64,000 bases of DNA from Schizophyllum amplum. Its lineage: Eukaryota; Basidiomycota; Agaricomycetes; Agaricales; Schizophyllaceae. Positions 23,480 to 37,733 of the stretch are shown piece after piece. The position numbers and the translations under genes were made by a program. The DNA is taken from contig VDMD01000014.1 in assembly GCA_007026445.1 (NCBI GenBank), positions 310,001 to 374,000 on the forward strand, written 5' to 3'. The notes below the pieces were generated by a model. It did not search any database and had not been told where the DNA came from. It was given only the letters and a program-made list of their open reading frames with translations. How positions within the stretch are numbered: position 1 is the first letter of the stretch; each line of letters starts with the position of its first letter.

Positions 23480-23759
23480 CTCACTGACGGTGACGGCAGT
23501 GACGATTTACCGGTACCGCCACCACCGCCAGCCTCGCTCCGAGTCCCGTAGTTGCCTTCAGAGGCTTAGGGATCTTCTGTGGGATTATACTTTTGTCTTC
23601 GACTGTGGTCAACGTGCTGTTTTGCTCCGTTCACGGTGCCCACGGCGCTAACTTCACGACAAGCCTGGATATTCAATCCTGATTCCATCGTACTAAAAAG
23701 GGGCCGCGCGTCGATACAGATTGACTACTACTATTATTCCCAGGCGAGTTCTCTTTTGT

Positions 23760-24222
23760 TCTCATATTGAATCATCGTTGTTTCCGCACAGGCTCGCAAT
23801 TGTTCCTTTCACAAGATGGAAAAGGAAGTCCTTGTCTTCCGCGCCTCAATGTGCGATTCCCGTTGTTCTATTGTCATGCCCAAGTGCCTTATAATCCCCG
23901 AGTATGGGACGGGGGGAATCCAGAAACGAAACTCACGCCTCCTCACGAGCCACGAACAGACGGTCGCTGCGCGATCGCCTTGAACGCCTCTCCGTACGAC
24001 TAAGCACGACGTACATCGGCTATCGCCTCCTACGCCCACCTCCTCACAGGCTTCTGCACGATTGTCTTCAAGGCCAACGCCTTTGAGGTGCGTGTATGCT
24101 CCCCACATATGTGGCCAATCCTCTGCGCGTTTATGTGGCCACCCCGTACCGTGACCAGTAGCTGATCATCCTCCTAGCTAGCCTCGCAGGCGCTTGTCTC
24201 CTCTTGAACACTTCTAACCACC
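23760..24222 (+). promoter_or_regulatory. Promoter and leader of copy C
   Basis: A TATA-like box (CTTATAATCC, about 23889-23898) is followed by the leader block CGAGCCACGAACAGACGG (about 23945-23962). The hydrophobic stretch SAIASYAHLLTGFCTIVF (about 24015-24070) ends at a GTGCGT donor. Unlike copy B, no acceptor joins this stretch in frame to the ATG at 24223. Confidence 0.4.
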
Positions 24223-27200
24223 ATGGATCCCGCCACTTTCAAAATTAATCGGGCCTTCTATACGCAGTTCCTGAACACCATGGCTGCCGAGAGCGCGCGG
24301 CTGCATCCTCCTCCACCACCTCACACCACCCACCCGCCCCAACCCCCTCGCTGGCCCGACGCGCTCATCGAGGGCTTCAACACGAATGCGGACCGCGAGT
24401 ATGTGGCTGCGAGGGAGCAGCAAGAAAGGGAGCAGTGGGAGAGGGAGCAGTGGGAGAGTGAACGGCGCGAGGCTCCTACGCGACGTCGCGAGGCTCCTGT
24501 ACAACGTCACGGTGATTCGGCACGCGGTCGTCAGCCGACCCTTGCTCCTCGACGAGCCCCTCATCTCCAGCCGGCCCCTCATCCCCAGCCGGCCCCGGCT
24601 TACGTTCCTCGGCCATTCACCGCCCAGGGTTACCGGTCTCGATCATACATCCCCCCGAGCCGCGGTCCCCAGCCCTATTCGGACCCATACATGTCGACTG
24701 CGCCGGACATTCCGACTACGCCAGGCTCATACTTCTCGACTACGCCGCGCCTGTACTTCCCGACTACGCCAGACGCATATTCTACGAGTATGCCGCGCGC
24801 AGATATCCCAACTACGCCGCACACATACATCCCGACCACACAAGCACCGCACGGTACGCAGCGCTACGTTCAGCCTCCGGGCATCTACGCTCAGCCTCAG
24901 GGCACCTATCCGTCGCGTCCGGGTAGTCAAGCCCAGCCTCCAGGCAGCTACGTCCAGCCTTCACACGAATATGCTCACGCGCCGCCGATGTATGACTATG
25001 CTGAAGCGCGGCCACCAACGTCGAATTATCCACCCTACACACCGGCACCGACGCCCGAACCACCGCAAGAGTATTGCTATCCTGAGACAGCGGGTGCCTA
25101 TGCTGAGACGACGGGTGCCTATGCTGAGACGACGGGTGCCTATGCTCAAGCGATGGAGGCGCAGACAACGACGACGGATGCTGGTTCTCAGATGATGGTC
25201 GATCCTTCTCAGACGGCGGGCGGTGGTGTTCAGGTGGCGGGTAGTCGGGTTCCGCCGATGGCATGGGGTCGTGCGCGGACAGCGGGCGGTGATGCTCAAG
25301 CGGCGGACTGCGGTGCTCAGGCGACGGACGAGCGTGGTCCACCGGCAGGCGGTCGTGAGCCTCCCACACGCCCGCCGCGCCCTCGCAGTCCTCTTTATGG
25401 AGATAATACGTTTGTCGACCATGGACCTTCCGTGCAGTGGGTTCCGGGTGGGTGGGAGGCTCATCCGGGATGGGCGAGGCACGCAGGAAGGGGAGAGCAG
25501 CCGGGAAGAGGAGGGCAACCCGAACCAGAAGTTCACCGAGGGCGTAGAATGCAGCGTGGACGGGGACCTCAGAAGGCGGGCGATCGCGTATCCCCTGCGC
25601 GCCCGCCGGCGCGTGTTCTCAGTCCTCTCTGTGACGACCGTACGTCTGTTGATCATGGACCATCCGCGCAGTGGGACGACAATAGCCATCCACGCGATCG
25701 GGTGGGAGCGAATGAACCTCTGGCACCAGGCTACCATCGGCCGCAAGGCCACTCTCTGCCGTCATACTACACTCTGGGTCTAGGGCCTAAAGTCAAACAT
25801 CGGGGCAGGATACCTGTCCTGTGGACGAACGGCTTCAGTGCGGCGAGTGGGCGGGAGGCTCGTTCTGGAGATGGTACACAGTCCGGAAGAGAGGAGGAGC
25901 CCGAGCGAGAAGCTCGACAAGAAGGCAAAGCTCATCTCCAATTAGTTCCAAGAGCTCAACGAGGTCCAGGAGCGCACACTGGACGCGGAGATCAACGAAG
26001 ACATCTGTCCCTACCAGGACCTCGACCAGGCCGTCGGGTTCGCTTCTTTCTGGATGGGACATTCGCCGGAATTATCCGCCTCGACCCCGAGAGGCTCAGC
26101 GTCTTTGTTTCGAAGAACGAGCACGTTCTGCCAGCGGGCTGGGTGTCGCGGGACCCTAGAGGCGATGAGGTGCCGGACTGCCCGTACTGGGTGTACACGC
26201 CACCGCATCTGCATCCTGCTTGTGGTGAGCGGAGGGGTGGTGCTGATGTTGTGCGAGCCGGATTATCCAGCGACGCGCGAGACGGGGCTCTTGACATGCG
26301 GACCGCGCTGGCGGTGAACGCGCTGGATCTTATGTGTACGAGTAACCAAGCACGCCGTCGTCGGGCCAGCTTGAGCCTGAGTCTGTACACCAATCACTCG
26401 TCTGGTGGCCCATCCTCCGGCATAGAGCGCGGTGTTGAGGACCTCGAAGACAGGGGCGATGTTTCTGACAACCGTGACGATGTATTTGTCGCCAGCGACG
26501 GTGCTTTCAACGACCGCAATGACGCCTCCGACCACGGCGACGATGGATTGACCACAGTAACGACGACGTCGTCAACAGCGATGATGCCTTCGACGACCGC
26601 GGCGATGCCTTCGACGGCGCTGACAGTGTTACTGCTGCCACAAATGGTCTTATCGACAGCTGGCGTCATGGCGTTAACGCGCACCACCTCGGGGAATTTT
26701 CTGATGTCCAAATATTCTCGACGACAGCAACCCGTATCCGGCGCACATCTCCGACGTACAGAGCGAGTCTTCTCCAGAGTCAGAGGACGACATGGTGGGT
26801 GCGCAAGACGAGATGCAGGGCACGCAGGACGATGTGCAGGGGCGCGCAGGACCGGCGGTGCAGAGCGGCGCTAGACGACGTGCAGAGCGAGCACCAAAAT
26901 CCCGAGAATCCCATGGCATCCGACGCCCCAGACGTCGCACGCGTTGCAGCTGAGCCGCCGGAGGACTCGGGCTCAGAGATTACGGACTTGTCCTATATGT
27001 CGGACACATCCGTCGACTTGGAGGGCCCGTCCGACGACCTTTTTGACTCTGCCGAGGACCCGGATTCGGCCAACAATGTGAACCCTTTCGATGACTTGCA
27101 CATGTCTAATGACTCCGACGATGGCTTCCCTTTGGTCCGCCCACACGGTGGGGAATCTGGCTATGCGTCCGATGCGAGCTCGACGAGCGATCGCAAGGAT

Positions 27201-28593
27201 CTGAACCCTGCGCTTGTGCTATCCGTGCCTCGCTCGCTTGAGGACATGGCTCAGTCGTCCGGCGACATCGTAGACTTGCCAGAGAGCAATGTTAGTCAGC
27301 CTCAGGTTTTCGACAACGTCGAGGAGCACGGTTCATCCTCCAGCTCTTCCGGCACGGCGAGCCTCGAAGAAGTCGGAGATGAATCACTCATGCCCTTGCC
27401 TAACATCGATAAAAGCGTGAGTGCGCTGGACGGACGTGTCTTGGAGCTCGACGCAAATGACAGTGAGCCAAGAGACCGCACAACGTCGCCGTCAGGTACT
27501 TTGGGTGTGTAAAATCTCATTGTTTGTTGCTGTTCTGACCAGAAACCCATGAACAGTTGGCGATGACAGCTCTGAGGACGAAGTTGACGACCCTGCTTCC
27601 GCTCAGCGTAACTGCCCTATATATGACCCAGAAAGCCAGGATGTTCGTGAAGCCGTTGACTCGGAGGGGAGCCAGCTTAACGACCGGGACCCCGGGAACG
27701 CCATGCAACTTGACAGCAGTCTTGCCTTTGCTCTTAGTGAGGCTCCCGAAGCCAGCGAGGCTAGCACACCTGCGGTCCGCAGCGCTACTCCCACCATTCG
27801 CCTGATTGTGCGTGACTTCGAAGGCACCATCGCTTGGGCTGTCAACGAGGAGGGTGCGATACCAATAGCGGCCATGGCAGAGACCGTTGAAGATGTCCCT
27901 AAAGCAATGGCTATGACCATGGAGGAAGTCGCCGCGCAACGCGCCCAGCACGGAGGTGTGCGTCCTACGCTATACGTGCGTGTGAAGTCTCGTGCACGGG
28001 CGCGAACTCTGGCGAACGTCCTGTTCCGCGAACTAGCACGGTCAAGCCTGCTCGATGGCTGGCAACGGATCGACTTGGTCATGCCGGAGGAGGCAGCGGA
28101 GACTCAAGCTGCTGATGTCCGAGTCGGCGGTAGGCCTGCAGAGTCCTTCCACGATGCCATAATCGCCGCTCAGTCACTCAGCATCTTCAAGATCTCTGCG
28201 CTCACCTACTCGGGCGCACGGGAGAACGTCCCGTACCCATGGTTCTCAATTGCGGGACTTGCGCAGTTCAAGGTTGAAGAGCTCGATGTGCGCTGCCCGG
28301 TCACGATGGAGGAGTGCGTCTCGATGGCACGCAACATGGATACAAGCATCGCGCCTTTGACTCTCCGCATCGCCCGCATTCTACCGAGCGAAGGCGGGGC
28401 CTCCCCGACTTTGCAAGGCCGACCATCGCGACTTCTATCCCTGGATGTCGCCGCTTTTGCGCCCGGTGCTAACGCCACTCTTCTTCTTCAAGCGATATAT
28501 CCAAGCACCCAGCGCACCTCTGCGCTCAATGTTAAGTTTTCTGGGAGATCTCCCAGTAACTCCCCCAAAAGTGCGCCGCCCGACGAAGCCTGA
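24223..28593 (+). CDS. Unrecognised large repeat-rich protein, family copy C (least broken)
   Basis: An 883-codon frame from the ATG at 24223 holds FKINRAFYTQFLNTMAAESARL, RWPDALIEGFNTNADREYV, a shortened Glu/Arg stretch, a Tyr/Pro/Thr-rich region (TTPGSYFSTTP, YTPAPTPEPPQEY, AYAETTG repeats), and a mid-domain RVRFFLDGTFAGIIRL, then VFVSKNEHVLPAGWVS and YWVYTPPHLHPACGE. A shift near 26840 moves to the frame with DDVQSEHQNPENPMA and EITDLSYMSDTSVDLEGP. An intron at about 27508-27556 joins to the last exon: DFEGTIAWAVNEEGA, TLYVRVKSRARARTLANVLF, WQRIDLVMPEEAAE, ENVPYPWFSIAGLAQFKVEE and LLSLDVAAFAPGANATLLLQ. Total about 1,400 residues. No enzyme motif was seen. It could be a structural, adhesion-like or regulatory protein; I cannot decide. 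Confidence 0.6.
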
Positions 28594-28780
28594 AGGATTT
28601 CTTGATTGTCTTTACACGCATTTTTTCTCAAGACTGACCATGATACACGCTTCGACGACTCACGATATGATCTTACATACATCTATATAATGCTAATGAG
28701 GTATTTCTGTCCCTTGTGCCCATCGGAGCCGTAGAGCTTCAAAGACGAACATCAATCACGTTACCTGGCACGTGGATACA

Positions 28781-31700
28781 AGAATCGTGTGGCCCAGAAT
28801 CCCAGAATCCCACGCCTTTGACCGACGTCGGACGATTTCTAGTACATTACCGTCCGCCTTGAGCTGAGCGCTGAGCGCTCATGTTAATGGACTGTCCCAG
28901 CAGGTATAGCACGAACCTTCCTCAACTTTGACCTGCGACTAGTATCTAACCGCAAAAACCAGTCATGCAAACGGCTTCACCGGAATGGCGCGTTCAGCCG
29001 ACATGCGCTTTCTTCTCCAAGCCCAAGACCATGTAAACCAGATACTCACAACCGCTCGATTCATCAGTAAGGCATCTTGCGGCGATATTAATTGATGTTC
29101 TTACCTTCAAGGAGGACACTGATAACATCGACATCCGTTTGGCTGTGTTTGGCTTGCAGAAAGGTCGCGTGTACATGGTCTCGGTAGCGCGGAACCCGCA
29201 TCTATCGGTATGTTGATTGAAGGGTGGCAAGCTTTCTCCTAACGTGGTCGAGAGCCTCGACAAGCCCAGCAGCAGGTCATCAACACGCCCTTCTTGCGAG
29301 GCAGTCATATCGCAATTGGACCCTGGCCTCATCTCGGAAATCCTCCGCTTCTATCGCAGAAATTCTCGTGCGTTGCCTACGCCCTCGCTCTCGTTACGCC
29401 TACAGCCTGCCGAAGTCATGCGATGCCCTGCTTTGTCTAATCTGCACCGTTCGACTTCCACGACCCAGGCGCTGGTCTGCGTGCTGCTTCAAACAATGTC
29501 GTTGCGTTAGACAGCTCGCTCATCGGATAGCGCAGTCCTACGCTCGGCGCACCGTCCGACGTCGCTGGTTCCAAGTGGAAGGCGCATGCTGCATATGCAC
29601 CGTATAGCAGATGTTGAAGTTGAAGGGCGACAGCACGGTCTGTCGCAAGTCGCCCGCACCGGTGCCGCCTCTGCCGCCCTTACGCTGCGGGTTCATCTCG
29701 TATCATCCACTTGCAGCGCTTCGCGGGACGGTGTGCATGGTGCTAATCTCAGCCTACGTGGAGAAATACCGGCCGGTAATCAGAGCCTTGTTTCCTTCCG
29801 ATGACAGTCTATAGAACAAATGTGCTGGCCAAAGCTGTGATGGCAACGAACCGCTCTAGGTCAACAAGACGATCTCTCTGGTGAGTACGACATATTTGAT
29901 CACGATTACTCATAACGCTCTCTGACGACTTTCGATAAGGTGCTTCTGTCAACTATGAAGGATGTATGTCGTGCTATGCGCGGATAGCATACCTTACGTT
30001 GTTCATATCGCCTTTCGCGCGCGCCATTCCTACTACTTTACGCCCTCACCCGTAGCTGCGCGACACTGCGGATTCAACCGTGATGGCCTGTCGGCGCTTC
30101 GCCTCGTTTTGGACATCGACAATACGTGCCACGTTCCTCGTATGATTCTCTTACGTCCCCATCGCCATCACCAAATCTCATCTCATGCAGCACTGAGATT
30201 GCGCCGAAGGGTCGCTGACGCGACCGATTGTTTACGTTGACGCAGGACGCATCATCGAACGCATCGAATGTGGCCCACCGATGTCCTCATGCGTACTTTC
30301 CTCCTCGGAACACACCGCTGCTGTTCGATATATTCCGTTCGACCTCGAGGTCCTCTTACTTGCTACTTGTCATGCAGCTGCTTTCTCCGGAAATATCACT
30401 GCGTGCCGCCATTCGCCATAGTGATTCCAAGTTCCAAAGCGTGTTCGCTCGATGAATAATAATTATACACGGTTGACATAGCGCAGAGCAAGGTGAGTAA
30501 TGTACAGGGTATCGTATCCAACGTGCAATTGTGTAACATGCAGGGTCGTGCAGAGTCGTCAAGGCTGGAGAACAGGTGCACCTCGTGCTGGGGCGTGTGC
30601 AAACAAGCGCGCCTCGTGCGCAAGTTGTACGCGTCCCATGAACACAAGAGAACACCGACCTCACGGCGCGAAGGGACTGAAGAGTCCGGGTTCTTCGCAC
30701 ACGCATGGTTGCCTGCTCACCGCAGCGGGCGCCCCTCCGCTTTTGCTTGCGCCGCACGGCATGCGAAGCAGTACTCGTCGACGGCGTCGATGTCCTTTTG
30801 AATCTCGGGGCCAAAATTCTATCATCGCCAGATCAGGCGCGTGGGCGGTTCGGATCGGCGGATTGGCGGGAGGCGCGGTCAGATGGGCGGTCAGGCGCGT
30901 CCAGCGAATGGGCAGACGCGCGTCCAACACGGGCATCGGGAGGTGTGGCGGGTTCCGGAGCAGCCGCAGGTGGTGTTCGCGGTCGTGTTCGGCGTAAGGA
31001 AATAAGCGTAGAGGGAGGCAAGGGAAGCGCGGGAGCCATCAGCGTCCCGTGGTAGGCTGAGCACGTCTTAGACAGGTGACTCACCCTCGCGCAACTGCTT
31101 TCTCGGCAGCCTTTCGGGTGGTAATAGCTTCGTTCGCACGCATCGTGTTGCAGTCGACGATGGCGACGACAAGGTGCCGCTGGAAGTGCTGGAACGATAT
31201 GAGTACGAGGCCTGCATGTAGCATATGTGGCGCGCCTCACACCACAACGTGTCCACCGCGTCCCTTCGCTATAACGTTACATGAGATGCCGGTCACCGAT
31301 GAGTAGGGTACTACGCCACTTACGCTATTTGCTGGCACATCGCGTTTGGGAGTGCCCAGTGTGGATGTGGATGGGAGTCGTCAAGGAAGTCTGCGAACGC
31401 AAGAGGCCTTTGAGGGAAAGGATGAGGAGAACAACGGGCGGCGGAGGAAAACTACTGTGAACGCCGGTGCCTTATATACGGGAGCAAATTTCCCCCGAGT
31501 CACAATCAACCTGCCCTGTCAGGAGAAGCGCGCGTCATAATGGGAATATCACAACCCATGCATGGTGGCCCACGAACTTGCCGCACGCGCCCGGAGCGGA
31601 CCTTTCGTGTTATGCCCACAGGGCAATTACGCTAATTGCTCCTCCCCACGCCATATATCCACTTTGGACTAGCGCGCGAAGCCAGCCGAGCGCACATGTC

Positions 31701-32367
31701 CCGCTTCGCTGGGCACAAAGCACCAGGTCGGGACGCTGGGAAAGCCTTGTCTAACATGGGAGTTCCGAACCCTGTTCGACCCATGCCGAGTCATCGACAT
31801 CAACGTCGAAGGCTTATATGCGAGCCGCCACTGCTCGGCTGGCGCTTATGATGCCACCAAGTAGACAAGACGAGTCTCGCCCGCCGCCATCGATAATGGC
31901 GCAGTCAGTACGCAGCGCGAACGTTCACAGCTTCCATCTCTATCTTCGATGCTGTATGGATCATCAACAGCACCGTGCGACGAACAGTGTCGCTGACTCG
32001 CTCCCATTCTACACCCTCGACTTCCGCGCAGACGCACGCATGCTCACTCAGAGCTCGATCTATTCCTGGAGGCTTGTCCTCGGTACGCGGATCCGGAACA
32101 AGCAATCTGGCTGCAGTGGCGGCGGCGCTTTCGGTACAGGACCTGTGCTATGGAAGACTAGCCCTGTAAGCGCCCGGCAAACAGCGAAAAACCAGGCGCC
32201 TCCCGCGCCTCCCGGGCACACATCGAGAGCCCTCAGCAGCGCCACGACATGGGCGGCGGGCGCGCTCCCAGCCCTGAACAAAAAGCGGCCGGAAGGATCT
32301 AAAGGTTTCCCCCACGATCGTCCTCGGCGTCCTTATCGCGTGCGCATCCGCCGCGCGCCACTTATCG
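28781..32367. other. Long low-coding region without a confidently supported gene
   Basis: Fragments that look exon-like occur but do not join into a recognisable protein: plus strand about 28985-29065 (DMRFLLQAQDHVNQILTTAR, then a GTAAGG donor) and 29108-29211 (TDNIDIRLAVFGLQKGRVYM), and minus strand about 31080-31215 (VAIVDCNTMRANEAITTRKA, then a GTGAGT donor) and 30705-30800 (EYCFACRAAQAKAEGR, then a stop). The remaining frames are short and of mixed composition. One or two decayed or small genes are possible. Confidence 0.4.
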
Positions 32368-34264
32368 CTACGGCCGGTCCAAGCGTATAACGACGAACTT
32401 GCGCGTCAAGAGGTTGAACGTGCTCCCGAAGAGGAAGGCGATCAGCGAGCAGCTGAGGATGATCACGTTGTAGGGCATGCTGAAGTCCGGCGTGGCGAGG
32501 TCGACGAGGAGGATAGGGGTATAGATGCGCGTCGGCGGCAAGATAGACGGATCTGCGTCGAGGGGGACGAGGACCGCCGGCGGCAGATCCCATCCGCGCT
32601 GCGCATCCGGCGGGTGCTCAGTGTAACGCAGGAACGCCTTCGTGACGTCGAAGGTTATCTCTGTGGTACTGGACGCCGGAAGCGTGAAGGTCGCCTGGAA
32701 AGTCGTCGGGCGCGAGTGTGGTATGGTGGGTATGTATGAAATGTCGGAGACTAGATCGTCTATGAACGCCAAAGTCGGTCAGTCCACGCATCTAAACACA
32801 CAACAGATGATAGCGGTGACTCACTCCGAGGATTGCCGTCTGACTCGACTTGCATCGTATGGAGGTACATCTGCACGAACCACGGCAGCGTTTCCAAATA
32901 TCGAACTTTCACAGCGGAGCTAAGAGAATTCTTGATTACGACGGATAGCTGGCCGCGATCTTGGCTGAAGCCTCGCAACATTCGGCGAATAGACAGCGGA
33001 TGTGTCGCATTCGACGCAAGCGCTGATATGTACAAAGTGAGCATACCAACAAACGTCTGAGGGGAACGGATACGCACCGTGATCGAAAGCGGAGGGCCAC
33101 TTCATATCAATGTTTAGAGCATCCGAACCTGCAGCGTATTAGGTCAAGATAGCCAAGCAGCGTTAAACGCGCTCACCCTGTGCCACTTTGTAGATAGCAA
33201 AGTTGTCTTCCACCACGGCGGGTTCAGGGTTGATCTGATATGGTTCATGTACAGGCAAGGAAACCCTGATTTCGCTGCGCGAGGCGACAGGACAAGGTCT
33301 CTCTATCGTGCGACCGAACAACTTCTGTAACGACCAATCTGAAGACGTGTTAGATAGCGTTAAGACGTTGGGCATGGGCCTTACCTCGCCTGTCCGTGTC
33401 TCTTGTGCGAAGAAGGTCGGACACGACTTGGACAGTCAAGCGAACTTCGATTCCGAGTTCAGGACGCCACTGGACGTGTACGCCCAGGCCATGCCAGTTG
33501 CCGTCGAAAGATGATGAGGGTCAAGCAGTGAAGCAATCCCGATTGAGACTTGCAAGGCAAAAGCTTCCGGAATGGTGTGAGGTTTTCGGTGCAGACGTGT
33601 CGGAGGGCAGTGTAGCGTGGCGCAGGTGATGGGTGAGGTTCCAAGCCGGCAAGCTGCCCTCAGGAGGGAATGTCAGCGCGGGGGAAGTCGTCCTCCATTC
33701 GTCCATGGTGCCTAGGGTCGCACAGAACAGTCCGGCGAGTGCATTTCGGACGCCCGACCAGCGCGCGTCAAGGCTGCTAGCAACATCAGCATAAGAACTT
33801 GGCGCATATACGCAGGGACGCACGTTGATGGGTCTCCGTCTGCCATCCAAGCCCACATCTCCGCGCCAGCGCCCACGTTGGGCTCTTCGGGCACCCCCAT
33901 CTCTCGTATAGCCAATGACCCGCGTTCAGCGACAAATGCAGCTCGTCAACGGCATATTCGCGAATGATCCTTCCCAGCGCGAGGGGGAAGAGTGTGTAGT
34001 GCTGGGCTGTACAGAGCAGTCAGTTTCGGATACTAAAATACTGAAAAGCAACGCACGCTCGCCGTCAAGACCTGGCTGTGAGGGGTCTCTCGGCGCCGCT
34101 CCTCTGAGCAGTGTCCGGAAGGTGAACTTGGACAAGACCATTCCATCTGGAAGGGGTTTGAGCAAGAGGTCCTCTTCAAAGGCTTCTTGGGGGGCTTCTG
34201 CGCCAGCGACGGCGACGGCGGCGAGGCTAAGGGCGACAGCGACGCATCTCCTGCAGTTGACCAT
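32368..34264 (-). CDS. GPI16: GPI transamidase subunit PIG-T / Gpi16 (with one-base breaks)
   Basis: ER-membrane subunit of the GPI transamidase, which attaches GPI anchors to secretory proteins. The Met at 34264 starts a signal peptide (CVAVALSLAAVAVAGAEA), followed by LLLKPLPDGMVLSKFTFRT. A 61-nt intron leads to HYTLFPLALGRIIREYAVDE. Later parts are GAEMWAWMADGDPS, GVRNALAGLFCATLG, HVCTENLTPFRKLLPCKS, DGNWHGLGVHVQWRPELG, WSLQKLFGRTIERPCPVA, and a C-terminal exon with AFLRYTEHPPDAQRGWDLPP and the membrane helix YNVIILSCSLIAFLFGS, ending FNLLTRKFVVIRLDRP. Identity is certain. Four one-base losses (near 33893, 33600, 33535 and 33506) break the middle exons, at least two of them in homopolymers, whereas all intron joins work. 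The protein is essential in yeast, so consensus error is the likelier cause. Confidence 0.85.
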
Positions 34265-34480
34265 GGCTGGTGTGACGAGCGCTCCGTGACGAGTCGTGAC
34301 CGACGCGTCGCCACGTGCATTTGGTTCAGTTTTCCTGACCTTCATGCAAGCAACACCTCGACCCATGCTGCATGACTGCCCTAGACTAACGTATTCAGTG
34401 GGACTCTAGAAACTCATAAGGTCTATTCTTTGTGAGTAAACTACTTCTAGCCTTCTTCTTCAATTTATCGGAAGTGTACA
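34265..34480. promoter_or_regulatory. Bidirectional promoter between GPI16 and AFG2
   Basis: Only 216 bp separate two divergent start codons. No clear TATA box was seen on either strand. Confidence 0.5.
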
Positions 34481-37666
<3,186 letters not shown>

Positions 37667-37733
37667 TTTTTTTCATGTCATATTGTATCCGTAGTACTGT
37701 AGCTGTACACCCCCCGCGATGAATCCAAATAAT

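Larger units (their letters stand above)
23505..28780 (+). repeat. Right arm of the ~5.3-kb inverted repeat
   Basis: Inverted partner of 14877-20270. The shared sequence begins in the promoter (a Pro/Ser-like CCACCACCGCCAGC stretch, then TCGCTCCGAGTCCCG) and ends about 190 bp after the stop codon of copy C with GTTACCTGGCACGTGG. Confidence 0.8.

Noticed and set aside
28985..31260. Several exon-like fragments with donors
   Set aside because: They do not join into one protein and no homologous family was recognised; could be decayed genes.
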